Positions 34,991-47,111 of a stretch of DNA of 64,000 bases are shown here, piece after piece (position 1 is the stretch's first letter; each line of letters opens with the position of its first letter). Source of the stretch: Ophiodon elongatus (lineage: Eukaryota; Chordata; Actinopteri; Perciformes; Hexagrammidae); contig JACSYO010002005.1 of NCBI GenBank assembly GCA_016806645.1, forward strand, positions 1,879,001 through 1,943,000. Direction: 5' to 3'. Made by a program: the position numbers and the translations under genes. Under the pieces are notes generated by a model that searched no databases, was not told the DNA's origin, and saw nothing but the letters and a program-made list of their open reading frames with translations.

Positions 34991-36604
34991 AGCTGATGTT
35001 GGAAGTAGGTAAAGAGTGAGCCATCTCGCTTCTTTCTTATCTCTGTTGAGAGTTGCTAATGCTCAGTACTGATCAGTTCCTGTGTAGCGTAAATAAGCTG
35101 ATGAATCTTATGACGATATCAGATATCAGATATCAGATAGGCGTATAGTCTCGCAAATACCCAATCCAGTTTTTTAGGCTCTATCAGAGCCATTTATGAT
35201 GACGGGTATTGGAACAAATCAAGTACAAAACCAATGGAACTTGTATGACAAGCAAATAAAACAAGTTTCTATCATGACAAATATGGTGGATTTGATGCAG
35301 CTTATTGTTTCATCATAAGCTAAGATGCCCCATTTCATATCTGGAATGTCAAAAGCGTCATATGTTCTTGATATTGTAATATAGAGAAATATAGAGAAAA
35401 CCCACTCCACACTTCTCTGTGGAAGGCTGTACAAATCCACTTCTGATGAGGTAATTGAGGCTATAGAAAGGTGCCTGACCTCCCCTGCTGTTCTTGAAAC
35501 CACTGCTGAATTAATTCTCGTGATCCGCGTCTGCAAGCCTGCCATTTGTAGTCTCTGTGGAGCTACTGTACTACATCCATGGAAACTTTGCTCACTGATT
35601 ATGAGGACGCTCAGCTATTCTGGTGGTCTATGTAGTTCACTAAACTAAATAATAATCGACCTCAGCGCCATTTATGTCTACAGCGTCTACATGTACTGGT
35701 GGGAATTGGGGTTGACAAACAGCCAAACACCGTCTCTTTATGCAGTTGCCATTACCAGCTCGCGAAGCCATATTGAGCTCACCAACAGCAAAACATGTAT
35801 CGTTACATAATGTATCTATATATTTGAATATAGTGCAATATTTTCTCAGTTGGAAATGTTTTTCCTTCTGTGCATCTTTGAGAAAAGTTTGGAGCCCCCT
35901 CCCCCTTACCTCCCTCCCCTCCCCCCTCTCTGTGTTGGCATCAGTAACACAGTCCAACAAAAAAACAGTCCACAGAGTGAAACTCTCCAACATGGTGACT
36001 CACTTTCTGCTGGCACTGTTGGGAAACTGGAGCACTGATACTACCACTTGGCTCCCGGCGGCTCAGTCTAGCAGCGCTGCTCCTGGAAGCCAAGCGATAG
36101 TCTGACAATCTGCCTCGTTTTGTTTAATTTCCTCACAGGTGGACTCATAGCTAACACTAATCCCCCCGGACACTGACAACATGTCACGCAAAGTAATCCA
36201 CAATGTCCACTGTGTTTATGAGAAATTCATTTTCGGCTGTCCACTGACTGAGCAGCAGCGACGCCCCCACAGGCTTCCGGATGACAGTGAAAGTTATCTG
36301 AGCCAAACTTGTTTCTCCACCATCCAATAATGTCCGAATATGTCAGTGCATCGTGGAGGTAAGCTGCTTGTAGTAATATAGTGAATGTGACTGTTGTAGA
36401 CAAGCAACTTCTACGAGAATGACAGACATTCTCAGATTTTCTCTTCAAATTTCTATGTTTTTTTGTGTGACTGCTCGTCTTTCTTTTTATTGTAACTTTT
36501 GATGTATCTAAATAGCCATATATGTTGGATTTCATCTTTATTATGACATAATGTGCACAACCATAATTGGCGTACACTGGTTTGTTCATGCTTTTTAATA
36601 CTGT
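34991..36604. other. non-coding sequence
   Basis: Holds four tandem GATATCA-type units at about 35115-35138 and a pyrimidine-rich run at 35895-35932. Open frames at 35219-35545 and 35740-36105 have no domains. Other decayed repeats may be present but I cannot name them. Confidence 0.35.
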
Positions 36605-36785
36605 AGCCTTAAAGGACCAGCGTGTAGCACATCAAGGAATATATTAGCAGAAATTTAATATAGTATTCATATTTGCACCAGTGTATAATAACCTGAAACT
36701 AAGAATAGATAAGAAGAATAAGTTTTAATTTTCTCAGAATGAGCCCTTCATATTGACACAGTCCACAATGTTGCAAATGCATCTA
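36605..36785 (+). mobile_element. interspersed repeat, family G fragment
   Basis: AAAGGACCAGCGTGTAGCA, then GGAATATATTAGCAGAAAT, ACCAGTGTATAATAACCTGA, AAACTAAGAATAG and AGAATGAGCCCTTCATAT followed by GTCCACAATGTTGC. This is the word order of a very abundant teleost repeat (from memory). Only one copy is in the window, so the call rests on recall. Confidence 0.55.
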
Positions 36786-36842
36786 ATCAAGCTGTCGTTA
36801 TGACTCCCTATAGTCTCCTGTAGACGGCAACTTTTTTTAACA

Positions 36843-36928
36843 GTTTAAACGGAGTAGTTCAACATTTTAGAAATGAGCTTTTTCGTTGATTTGCCATGTG
36901 TTAGATGAGAAGATCTGTACAACCCTCA
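36843..36928 (-). mobile_element. interspersed repeat, family C fragment (inverted)
   Basis: The reverse complement aligns with the end of the copy at 61025-61195, sharing ATCTTCTCAT.TAAC and AATGTTGAAC-like words. Confidence 0.55.
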
Positions 36929-37065
36929 GCTTGTCCGTACATTCAGTACTGTAGAGCCAACATGTTTTCACATTTATTTTTCTTTGGACAGATAAAAACA
37001 AACCGGATACAGCATGCTATTTGGTGAACTTTAAATGAGTGACAAAGGCAAATTCTTTGAACGTT

Positions 37066-37130
37066 GGAGAAAGCCAGGCTTGCTGTTTCACCCTGCTTCC
37101 AGTTATGCTAAGCTAAGCTAATCGCCGCCA
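37066..37130 (+). mobile_element. interspersed repeat, family C fragment
   Basis: AGCCAGGCTTGCTGTTTCAC followed by CCAGTTATGCTAAGCTAAGC matches the start of the family C consensus and the sequence at 61040-61070. It points away from the fragment at 36843. Confidence 0.65.
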
Positions 37131-37908
37131 AGCTCTTGCTTCATACATGATCTAGAGGCATGATAATGGTTTCAACCTGGTTGTATTAATTGGCAAAATA
37201 GCGAATATACTTGTAATCCTATGTGATGCTGTACGGACTGAACAAATACTGTTGAGACGAGGCACAACCGCACCATTTGAAGAATAACAAAGAGCAGAGT
37301 CGCTGTGGTTACCACACAAAGTGATGTCTGCTCCCTTTACATGGACACTTACAAGCAATCAGTATCTCCACAAGCACTTATTTACCTTATTTTCACAGGG
37401 AAAGAGAGGAAGCAAACTCCAGACCTCCTCTGGCCCAGAGCAATAGTCTGAAAAGATCTACGGCAGCAACATTCCCCCCCACCTCAATCACTGATTTGTG
37501 ATTCTTGTATCTGGCAAGCTTCACTTCTCTCAGGGGAACCGCGCGCTGCCTTCTGTTTTCCTAGCTGGACTCCTCGGTGAGCACAAATAAACACTTGTAA
37601 AACAAAAAATACCAACCTCCCTGGCTGTGTGCAGAGCAAACTAAACAAAGGAGCTAACGGATGCGCTTTGTAAGGAACTACCGAGCAGGAGTCAAGGGCC
37701 AGATGAAAGAGGGGTAGATACCTAGATTAAAGCGGGGATTGCAGAGCAGAAGGCTGTTACACGTGTGAATCTGTAGACCTTCTGGAGGGGTAGGGGGGGG
37801 GGGAGACTCGGAGGACGACGTCCATTAGAGGAAAACACCCAGTGGAAACTGTCATTTCCACTTTGCATCCGCGCGGCGGCACACAAAGCGAGACAAAAGG
37901 ACAGACAG
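37131..37908. other. non-coding sequence
   Basis: A G10 run lies at about 37793. No gene or known repeat. Confidence 0.45.
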
Positions 37909-37942
37909 CGAGAGAGCGAGAGAGAGAGAGAGAGAGAGAGAG
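37909..37942. repeat. (GA)n microsatellite
   Basis: About 16 GA units with one CG interruption. Confidence 0.9.
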
Positions 37943-38929
37943 GAGGAAAAAGCTTAACAAGGTCAACAACGCATTTGAGGGATGCTCGACCTCTCATCGA
38001 GTTCTGCGAAACAGCACACTGACGCGCAGACACACTCCGCAACATCTCAGTATGCAATGAGACGTGACAGTGGCCAAAGGAAGATTGTTTGAGGCGATCA
38101 GTGTGACTGCTTCTTCTCCCCAATCCGACATAATTTAATGTGAATACAGCACTCTGAGCCTGAATATTTTACCAGGAATATGACCTGCTTTCCTAGTTGC
38201 AGACATCGCGTGACATGTATCACTTTAGAGGGCCGCTTTAAAATAAACCGCACAGTCAAATACTTTATTGTCATTGGCTATAGATCTCAGTGACACCGGG
38301 GATATCAGTGTAGTTTTTCCCCTCCTATAATGTAGCTTTTACCCAAAAAGTGCAGCCTAAAGGTCATCTCCTTTCAGGTTCTTTCAGTGTCTGCAGAAGG
38401 TGCAAGCTGTCTCATCAGTAAGCGAGAATGGAAGGAGACTATACACCAGGAGGGAAATTCACAAGTGAACACAAAAAAATAGACCACACTCTTATATAAT
38501 TTATTGATGATTGTATTTCAGAAACAACACGAGAAGCTGCACTGCTTTAGAATTTGTTTTAAGGCGAAATGTTTAAGTATTTATATGCCAGACTAAATAC
38601 ATTTTACATCACGTCTATCCGAGAGTACAACTTGGTTTGCAGTCTTTTCATCTTCAAGAGCACCCTTACGTTCCCAGAATGCAGTGCGTGTGAGCACTTG
38701 GCCTCTGCATTTCTTAACAGGTTTAAATAGACATTTGAGGAGCTGACATCCATTCGAGCTCCAATCATATTTTATTTTAGTAGCAGTGCGAATTTGACAA
38801 CCCTGAGAATAGCAGAGCCCATTTTAATCTCCCTGAAAAGTCAGTGTTCAAATTGACTGTTGTTAAATTTTTCACTGTCAGCTCAATTCTGAGAGAGTCA
38901 CTGTTACCAAAGAAGACTAAACAGTGACT
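37943..38929. other. single-copy non-coding sequence
   Basis: Nothing recognised. Confidence 0.45.
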
Positions 38930-39400
38930 GCAGCTTCTACGTCTGTCTCCTACTCAGCGTTTCTTTCAATTAAAAGGTGCCCCGTGGAGTTTTCAAAACA
39001 AAACTTATTCCTCACCAAAAAAAGTTGTTTTCAATTATTTTAAATATCACCACGTTTACTTGCCAGCAGTCCTCGTCTTCGCCACGTTCTTGTCACTAAC
39101 TGTTGGTCATTGGAACAGCAGGACACGTCAATGTCAGAATACTGAATCACGTACTTGTACGAATTAAACAGAAGAAGGACCCACTTGTGAAAACATCGCT
39201 CCATTGCACTGCTCGTGGTCAAAAACTCACCGACATCCCGTCTGATGGATGCCAAGCGGTCTGAGGATCATACAGGTTGGAAACAGCTTTACTGAGTGTT
39301 AATAAACTGCATTTTCCCTTCAACCAATTCCATGTTTCATGCTGCGAAGCAATGCAGAAAGCTACTGCATATGTATTCTGAACTAAGTTTTGGTCTTCTT
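38930..39400 (+). mobile_element. probable teleost interspersed repeat
   Basis: The words TCAATTAAAAGGTGCCCCGT, GGAGTTTTC and, further on, GTCAAAAACTCACCGACATC with CCATTGCACTGCTCGTGG are ones I associate with a common fish repeat read in two orientations. No second copy is in the window. The donor-like GTGAGT on the minus strand near 39230 belongs to this repeat. Confidence 0.35.
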
Positions 39401-39483
39401 TTTGTTTACTTGTTTGCATACTTGAATTATGGGTTATATTATTGACTTGGTTGTTAAACTACTACACTTCTGCACCAGAATTA

Positions 39484-39682
39484 TCAACACATTCTCACTT
39501 CCAACTCGTCCAATACCGACGCTTTGTCAGTGGCCCTAAGCTTCAAACTATGCCGCTCTACGTACCCCTCCAGCGCCAGTTTCCACTCTTTAGATACAGC
39601 GTCTTTTCAAAATAAACTTCTGTCTTCACAGGAAGTTTGGTTAAGGTGGAAAAGCCTCTTAGTTAGGCCGAGGAAAAGAGCA
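39484..39682 (+). mobile_element. interspersed repeat, family B (copy 3)
   Basis: Aligns over about 200 bases with 13711-13920, including an identical TCTTTTCAAAATAAACTTCT block near 39600. Confidence 0.75.
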
Positions 39683-40394
39683 TTAACTTGACTGTTAGTT
39701 TGTAGCTTTAAATTTGAAGTTTGTCGAAAGTTAGTACCAGACGAAGTTGGGAGTGAGACTGAATAAAAAAAGGTGTTCGCTGTTTCTTTCCAGAAGAAGA
39801 AAACAATTTCAGTTTTTGGCTGACATGCTGTATCGCATCCAGCTCTCTGGCCAATGGAGCCAGCTGCATAGCAAGCACGCACATAGTCCACACTGAAGCA
39901 ATTCTGCCACGCTGAATTCACAACAACCCCCCCCCCCCCTAAAAAAAAAAAAATCACCACAAAAGCCAGCGCAGGTCCAAAGAAACAAAAGTGGATGCTG
40001 TAATCCGTCCAAGCTGGCTGAAAGGAGCATCAGCATGCAGCGAGCCTGGAGGGAATGAAGCCTATCTGGTCTCCTAACACAAACATGATGGGATCTGTTT
40101 GGCAACGGATTGCTCAGGGCGATGGAATACCAATGGCTTAACACACACTTTTACACACATGCGTGCTTCTCTGAATTTAGAATGACACAACCACATACAC
40201 GCATTATTTTTTTTGTTGGGCCAAAGCGCATGTTTGTAATGCACAAGCACGGACAAACACGTGGACTGATAGCTTGTGAAGGCTCTCTCTAACGTACTTT
40301 GCATTTCAGCACATAGGGTCACTGTACACCCTGGAGAATCATCTGCTCTTCTGGAGTCCTTTAACTATTATTGACAAGCCCATGGAGCCCAGAG

Positions 40395-40396
<2 letters not shown>
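39683..40396. other. non-coding sequence with C13/A13 junction
   Basis: A C13 run (39927-39939) and an A13 run (39941-39953) are separated by one T. Otherwise ordinary. Confidence 0.5.
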
Positions 40397-40444
<48 letters not shown>

Positions 40445-40456
40445 TGCACACACACA
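40397..40456. repeat. (CA)n microsatellite
   Basis: About 28 units with a GCACATG interruption near 40440. Confidence 0.95.
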
Positions 40457-40498
40457 AAAGACGTATACATAGATCTACATCAGAAGCACGTGTCTAAG

Positions 40499-40500
<2 letters not shown>

Positions 40501-40529
<29 letters not shown>
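40501..40529. repeat. (CA)n microsatellite
   Basis: About 14 clean units, 44 bp from the previous array. Confidence 0.95.
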
Positions 40530-40531
<2 letters not shown>

Positions 40532-40927
40532 TGGAAGCATTACTGTACCGTCACATTTTTGAAGTGGAGTCTCTATGCCAGGCCTAAATTGGCCTTTGAA
40601 TATGCTAATGATTCAGCTGGAAGCAATTCAGTGAGGAGGGGAGCATTAATGTGAAGTACCTCACCCCCCTAAAAGGGCCGCCATGCTCAGAGCGACACAA
40701 TTACACTTATCACACAGACGCCGTAACGCCACAACTCACACACGCGCCTGCTGACAGCCGCATTCACACAGATTCCCATTCAGACCTGTCACATCCACGT
40801 CTCTCACCGCGGAACACTTTGGCTAAATGAGCTTAAGTGAATGAGAAATGCAACAGAGGGGAAGAAAGAATTATCCTTTTGTAGCGTGATTAGTCTGTGA
40901 GAGGTTTGGAGAATCGTGGGAGAATGG

Positions 40928-40977
40928 CACACACACACATACACACACACACACACACATATACCCATACACACACC
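40928..40977. repeat. interrupted (CA)n microsatellite
   Basis: CA units broken by TA and TATACC words. Confidence 0.9.
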
Positions 40978-41283
40978 TGTCGGAATATACAATATTCACT
41001 GCTACTGTATCAAGTTAACACGTATACAGTATTACACAATAGTGACAAACAGCTGATGCAAAACGCAAGTTCATGGCTGAAATACTGAGCTTTTTTTAGT
41101 AGCGTTGTGTGGCTGTCTTTTGAATTATTTTCTGTATTTATGCACCAAACTCTGTTCATAATTTATGATCAACCCAGTTATGGTCATGAAATAGACAGAT
41201 CTACTGTGAGAAAAACATGACAGCGCTGACGCAAAGCAAGGGACAAGGCCTGAAATAAACAACCGTCTTCATAGCTAAAAGGC

Positions 41284-41304
41284 TTATATATATATATATA
41301 TATT
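41284..41304. repeat. (TA)n microsatellite
   Basis: About ten TA units followed by a T-rich stretch. Confidence 0.9.
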
Positions 41305-41502
41305 TATTTTTTTTACTTTGCTCATAACACAGCACTGATGCGCTCTGTGAAGTGAGGATCAACACTAGTTTTTGCATACGATTGGGAAACATTTCATAAG
41401 CAGTATGTAAAGACATAATTAGAGCTGAAAGATTATGTAAATAAGACTGTTGACGTATTGGCATAGAGAACAAAATCTGAGTGACTGTGGCTCGAAACAT
41501 CT

Positions 41503-41517
41503 GCACACACACACGCG

Positions 41518-41592
<75 letters not shown>
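41503..41592. repeat. (CA)n microsatellite with CG interruptions
   Basis: CA array whose left third contains CGCG steps, all alternating purine-pyrimidine, hence a good candidate for Z-DNA. Confidence 0.95.
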
Positions 41593-41594
<2 letters not shown>

Positions 41595-43689
41595 TGTTAC
41601 TCCGAAGGGACGGTATAATTGGCTCCTGAGCCAGAGACCCCGTTGGCTGCTCATTAGCAGCTGTGGGTGACTTGTGTGTGTGTGCACGTATAACACACGT
41701 GCACGAGCGCGTGTGTTTGATCTAAATGCATGTCACGTCACATTCATGTGCATCAGTGATCATCTCCTTTGATGCCTTGCTACACAGGCATATTTTATTA
41801 TTGTCTCCCGTACGCAGAGACGCAGCTCGAGCTATTGCTTTGTGTTCGTGAGTGTGTACTCTCTTTATGTAGTCTACTCAGTGATAGTAGGGATTCTTTT
41901 TTTTCTCTCCGGGAGAGGATAATATGGGGTAATCTCATAGCATTAGGAAGCCCTATGGTTAAGTTGGAGAGCTCTCCTCACTATTGCAGCTCACAGTGCA
42001 GATGTACCGCCGACCAACACTGCATGTTTTTTTTCTCTTCGCAAAATACAACCCATGATGCCCTCTCACACAGAGAATTCATTCATTTAATAAAAAAATA
42101 AAAAAAAAACTTTCATAATGTTGTCTTTTGATGAACTCCTCTATTCAGGCGGATAGCGAATAGATGTCAAGTGTTTCATCTTTTGCATTTATTTCCTAAT
42201 ATTGCACCCCCTGTCATAAAGAGAAAAGCTGAGAAAAAAAATACTGGCTTTTAACATTTGGATGCTTTTGAACGCTGCCTTTGAGTCACATGCAGGCGGA
42301 TAAAAAAAAAAGACAACAACAACAAAAAACTGTGAACTCTGAGGCGTGCAACTCAGATCAAGTCCAGCTAGAGAAACCTATGAGGCACCGGGAGTTTGAC
42401 AGTAACCGGATACTGTGGGCTGAGTGCCAAACGCCACGGCAGAATGAATGGAGCCAAGGCCCATTCATTGATTCCTCGAGGGTTGGGCACCATCAAGGGC
42501 ACGACTGGAGTTGTTTGTTATGTTTCAAACTGCATACTGGATGCAGTTCGTAGTCATGGACTGCAATTTCAAACTAGTCCTGACCTTTCTGGCAAAGTTT
42601 CATATGCCGACTCGAACAGCTGAATAAGAATTCGAGGTGCAGCTCCGGTTCAAGGACACACAACTTTATCACTCGGCCTTCGCTTCTTTGTTCCAGTGTT
42701 CGTCCTGCGTAGCCGCGTTTTGTCAAACAGGAAACAGGAGACCACCCAGCCATCCGTTCATAATCGCGGTCCGCTCAACAGTAAAAACATCTAGATACAG
42801 TTTTGATGTATTAAAGTTGCACATCAGGGACAACGTTTCCCGAGTCTCTTGCCTCATGAAACATGAAGCGATAGTTGAAATCTGAACAAACAAGATTTCA
42901 TTTAAAAAATGCATGATTGCACAGTCTGATCTTGTCAGATATTTATGATGCCTGTGGCCTGGCAGTAATGCTCACACGTTAGCGATCGAGCACTAGAGCT
43001 GTCGCCGCTAGGCCCAACGTGGGACAAGGAGGGGAGACCAAAGCGTCAGTTATAGCTAAATTCATTTAAATCAATTGAAAGGTAACAAACAGAATATAGG
43101 GCGTCTTAATCGGCATTGTGCGAATGAGTTTCGCTTCCCGGTGAGACTGGGCTTCTTCTACTTTAAAGTTTAACCCGAAAACCAAATGCTAATTGCCAAT
43201 GAGTCCCTTGTAAAAAATGAGGACCGACACCTGATTTTTTTCTAGAGATAGACAACATGTTTTTCTTTCAAAGGATGGAAAGAAAAGATCACACACAAGC
43301 ACAGTCAGAGTACTTCAGATTCTTAGGTGATTTTCTCTGACTCCTTGGCTCCTTGCTCGTGAACAGAATAGAGCAGACAGTTTGTACAGACACATTGTCA
43401 AAAGCTTCTTTTTTTTTCAACCAGAACTGAGGGAAGAAAACAGGGCCACTGTCTTTGTCAGCTATGACCCTGTGTGTTCAGCTGCTCTTATATTCCCTGA
43501 CAAACGCCAATATTAATGCTGCAGAGACAGACAGAGAGGGAAGAAAAAAAACACGTGTTTCTTCTGTCTATCCAACATCCAGATCATCCAGATGCCAACA
43601 AAGCGTTCTGTCCTTTTGAGTCACGGAGCAGAACAAAAATAACATTCACCATTATTAAAGCAGAGGTAGGTGTTTGGCATCATTGAGCA
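41593..43689. other. single-copy non-coding sequence
   Basis: No gene recognised. The open frame at 42281-42553 and its neighbours lack domains. A-rich runs occur at 42089-42110 and 42299-42330. Confidence 0.4.
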
Positions 43690-43923
43690 CATATATATCT
43701 ATATATCTATATATAGATCTATATATCTATAGATCTATATATAGATCTATATCTATATAGATCTATATAGATACAGATATAGATATTTATATCTATAGAT
43801 ATATAGAGATATATAGATATCTATATCTATATCTATAGATATCTATATCTATAGATATATCTATATATATCTATCTATCTATATATATAGATAGATATAT
43901 ATATAGATCCATAGATATATATT
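43690..43923. repeat. palindromic TATAGATC-type array
   Basis: About 230 bases built from TATATCTA, TATAGATA and AGATCT words, so each strand reads nearly the same. No single unit is kept for long. Strong potential for cruciform structure and for assembly error. Confidence 0.9.
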
Positions 43924-44429
43924 GGCAAAACAAAAAAAGAGTTGTCAGTGATGTTATAGAAGTGAACGTAGCAGTGTAGTGTTTGTACAGTTTATTTGTA
44001 GGTGAATATACGGTACAACCCCTCATGACCCAAAGCAAGCTCCCGTGTCTTGCCCGTCTCCTGCTGATTAAAGTGAAGGGTTTAGCCCCGGAGTTAGCCA
44101 CAACAAGCTCAGGCTCACTTAAGGTGGGCCGACCTTTGATGTGGACCAGCTGTTCTCCTTTAAGTCGCTCTCCTGAATTTTTCTCAGTTTTTTACATTTT
44201 TTATATTTCTTTTAAATATTTAATCGGCAGCAATATTAATTAAAATTCTTATCGTCAGTTGACGGTTAATTATTAACATCCATACTGCAGTCTATGCTCT
44301 GATTGTGTCAGGAAAACACCAAGTTGATTGTTAAAATGTCAAGCACGTTGTATGTGTGATAAAATGAGGAACATCTGATGAAATAAAAAAAAATGTCAAA
44401 GTCATTGTTAGCACTGTAATGGTATTATT
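43924..44429. other. AT-rich non-coding sequence
   Basis: Nothing recognised. Confidence 0.45.
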
Positions 44430-44511
44430 ACTTATATCGGTACTCTGTATCTGCAAGTACCCAAAATTAAGTACTTGTACTTAGTCTGAAAAAAAAGGGG
44501 GAATTGTTGCA
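44430..44511 (+). mobile_element. hAT-like repeat, family M (copy 2, left part)
   Basis: TATATCGGTACTCTGTATCT, GCAAGTACCCAAAATTAAGT and ACTTGTACTTAGTCTGAAAA form the end of a teleost repeat I recall, normally running straight into GGTGCATCCCTAAT. Here it stops after ATTGTTGCA and the missing end appears after the LTR at 44979. Confidence 0.6.
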
Positions 44512-44978
44512 TGTCGGGGGAAAATCTCTGTAAACTTATTTTTAGCTGAACCTATTTCCAATAGGGTCGGCGGTGTTAGCATTGCTAGAGCACATGTCTT
44601 CTATCTCACCTATTGAACTTTGGATTCCACATCGTACTGGTCAGCTCCCAGTTTGTACAAAGTTTCTCCTATTTGGGGATGGGGGGGGGCATTCCTCTCC
44701 TATTTTGGACACATTATCTATCGTTTGCTGGACAAGTGCATTCCTCTGACCTGTTTAAGAGCTCAAACTCAACGCCGAGAAGAAGGCAGATCTTCTTGCT
44801 CCTCCCCCCGGGAGGAAGAACACTCTGTCTATCCAGCTACTTCGGTCTGTGCTCGTTGGTTCATGTTTGATGACTTGTACTCTCTTTATAATTTTTCCAT
44901 ATTTTGTCCTGTAATAAATACTCAAAGACAAACGAGCTTAAGATACTTTTGATTTCTCGCAAGCAAATGTCCACCACA
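44512..44978. mobile_element. solo LTR of an endogenous LTR retrotransposon
   Basis: The 467-bp segment starts TGTCGGGGG and ends CCACCACA, so it has TG...CA ends. It carries a TATA-like CTCTTTATAATT near 44882 and a polyadenylation signal AATAAA at 44913-44918. It is flanked by TTGCA (44507-44511) and GTGCA (44979-44983), a five-base target duplication with one mismatch. Removing it and one duplicate rejoins the host repeat as ...TTGCATCCCTAAT, the expected family M terminus. No internal region or second LTR is present, which fits loss by LTR-LTR recombination. Five-base duplications fit Gypsy or BEL elements; the family is not identified. Strand inferred from the AATAAA would be plus. Confidence 0.65.
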
Positions 44979-44995
44979 GTGCATCCCTAATTTTA
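44979..44995 (+). mobile_element. hAT-like repeat, family M (copy 2, right terminus)
   Basis: GTGCATCCCTAATTTT is the displaced terminus of the element interrupted at 44511. Read on the other strand it is ATTAGGGATGCAC, similar to hAT terminal inverted repeats I recall. Confidence 0.55.
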
Positions 44996-46390
44996 AACTT
45001 CATTCTAGTACTAGTACTAGAAATTAATTTCAATCATCATCCTGATTTGGATTGTGATCCCTATGATGTTGTATAGCTCCAATTCTATAAGAAATACCCG
45101 CCAGTTTTCTTTGCAAACTTTGGGGCCTTTAAAGCCCTTTGAGAGGACATACTGTGATTCGAAGCTCTAGCGAGCTACAGTATCTCCGAAGCGTTTCAGA
45201 GATGGAGATAAAAATGTTTCCAATAGCTTAGTTAACTCTGGTATCCTTTTTTTGGGGGGTTGCTTTTCAGTTTAGGGAGTTGTTACCAATGCTGGAATAG
45301 AAACGTTTTTCATGCACAATATTTTGCCGTTGAATCAGGCTTTCACAGAAATGACAGACTTGACTCTCTAAAGCCTGAAAAACCAGAGTCTAGTTTTCTC
45401 TCAGACCTTTCAAGACATTTTAATATGCTAAGAGGGATTCGTGGACTCTTTGCCCAATGACGCCAAAAATAAACTGCCTATCACAGCTTTAAAAAAAAAA
45501 AAAAGAAAAACTTAAAACCCTCAAGCTACTGACTAATGGCAGAGATTGCTCTCAGAACACAAATCCTTCAACTAGTGATATATAAAACAGTTTTTTTCCC
45601 ATCATATCTCAGTTGGAAGAGCATATTAAATAGTATTTTTAACTGCTTATGTCATTTCATCAAAAGTCCTCCGCTGAAATTGTTGAGAATTAGTTTTCCT
45701 GTGCAACTCTTCATCTGATCAGAAACTCTGAGAAGTGGAGTGTAACGAGATCCCCTCACAGAATCCGTTCTCTGGATGCTGAAACAAAGCTCATTGGTAT
45801 TCCCCGTGTGATCTGCTAAAGATGAGAAACACAATGTTTGCCGTTGTCAGGAGGTTGTTAATCCTCAAATAGCAGATATAGCTAAACCTGAATGACATGG
45901 GGATATTAAAGTGCGGGCGCTGAATCCCAAACACCAGACACGAGATCTCTCCAGGATATGCCTATTCTTAGACATCCAAGTTCCAAATGTTGCTTTCTGC
46001 TGACGTTAAGCCGCGTGCTAACGACTGTGCAAAAGTACACGAACACGCAGACACACCCCTCAAACTTGCAGAGCAAGTGCGTGAAGGTCAGAGCTTTGAT
46101 TTCTTTGAGTGTAATTCATTGTAGCGGTGTGGAAATTCCTCGATTCTGAGAAGCATTGCGATTCTGCATCGATTCAGTGACTGAGCATACTCTGTTTGGA
46201 GTTTGGAAACAGTGCTCGCCTCGGCCCGCACTCCCCTGCAAGAAAGACACTAAATACTTGATTTTCCTAATTTATGTGCACTTGATTTGTTTCAGCTCAG
46301 TGTGAGTCTTAACTGTGTGTTGCTGTCATACTGCCCACTATTCTCCCCTCTCCTTTAATGTCTGTGTTTCAAGGAGGGAGAAGCTTTGCG
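44996..46390. other. non-coding sequence
   Basis: ACTAGTACTAGTACTAG (about 45006) is a short tandem. An A14 run lies near 45491. No gene recognised. Confidence 0.4.
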
Positions 46391-46422
46391 CGCACGCACA
46401 CACACACACACACACACATATA
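46391..46422. repeat. (CA)n microsatellite
   Basis: About 14 units, flanked left by GCGCGCACG. Confidence 0.9.
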
Positions 46423-46919
46423 TCCGTGTGCGTGGAACAGAGAGAACACATTCAAACATCCGCTAACTTGTTTCTCTCGCTATCAATATTAGCTGCTCTT
46501 TTTTTTTAACAATGTTGGGCTGAAAAAAAAGATGGTGCTGGCGGGAGGAAGTTCAACCGTGGTGTTGTTCTGTCACGAGATTCAGTGACTTAAAACCCAA
46601 TACAAGCAGAAGAGCTCAGGAAACATCTGCTAACCGCTAGGCTAATTCATGCAGTGCCTATCAGTACCGCGTAGTTATGAATCTATCTATGCTCTTATTG
46701 GTTGAGGCAGAGATAATTGGTTAAAGTTAGGCATTAACCTCATGTTAGGATCAGGATCGCCCATTGGTCAACCAATCAGGTTCCCAGCACCTCGGCGAGC
46801 ATGGACACCAATGCTAGCTCTTGAATGCTGCACATGGCGGGTCTTGCCAAGAGAAGCAGTGGGATTCATAATTATAATCCATAATCAATACCTCTAAAGG
46901 TCACCGATTGAAATGTTGC
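46423..46919. other. non-coding sequence
   Basis: A cluster of ATTGG/CCAAT words at 46696-46778, including the hairpin ATTGGTCAACCAAT, may be part of an unrecognised repeat. Confidence 0.35.
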
Positions 46920-47079
46920 ATCTCATTTATTTAATTCGTCCCCCACCTCCAAAAAAAAGGAAGTGTAAAATGACAACTTGTGGTTTTTTAGAGGGTTATG
47001 CACTGTAAAGTTGTATTTGGTCGGGAACAGTGACTTCCTGTAGTCTCCACCCGTCACCGTGACAACTACACTACCAGAG

Positions 47080-47111
<32 letters not shown>
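46920..47111 (+). mobile_element. probable teleost repeat ending in A24
   Basis: ACTTGTGGTTTTTTAGAGGG, TTATGCACTGTAAAG, TTGGTCGGGAACAGTGACTT and CCTGTAGTCTCCACC follow the order of a repeat I recall from many fish genomes. It ends in an A24 run (47088-47111), which suggests a retroposed origin. Confidence 0.5.
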
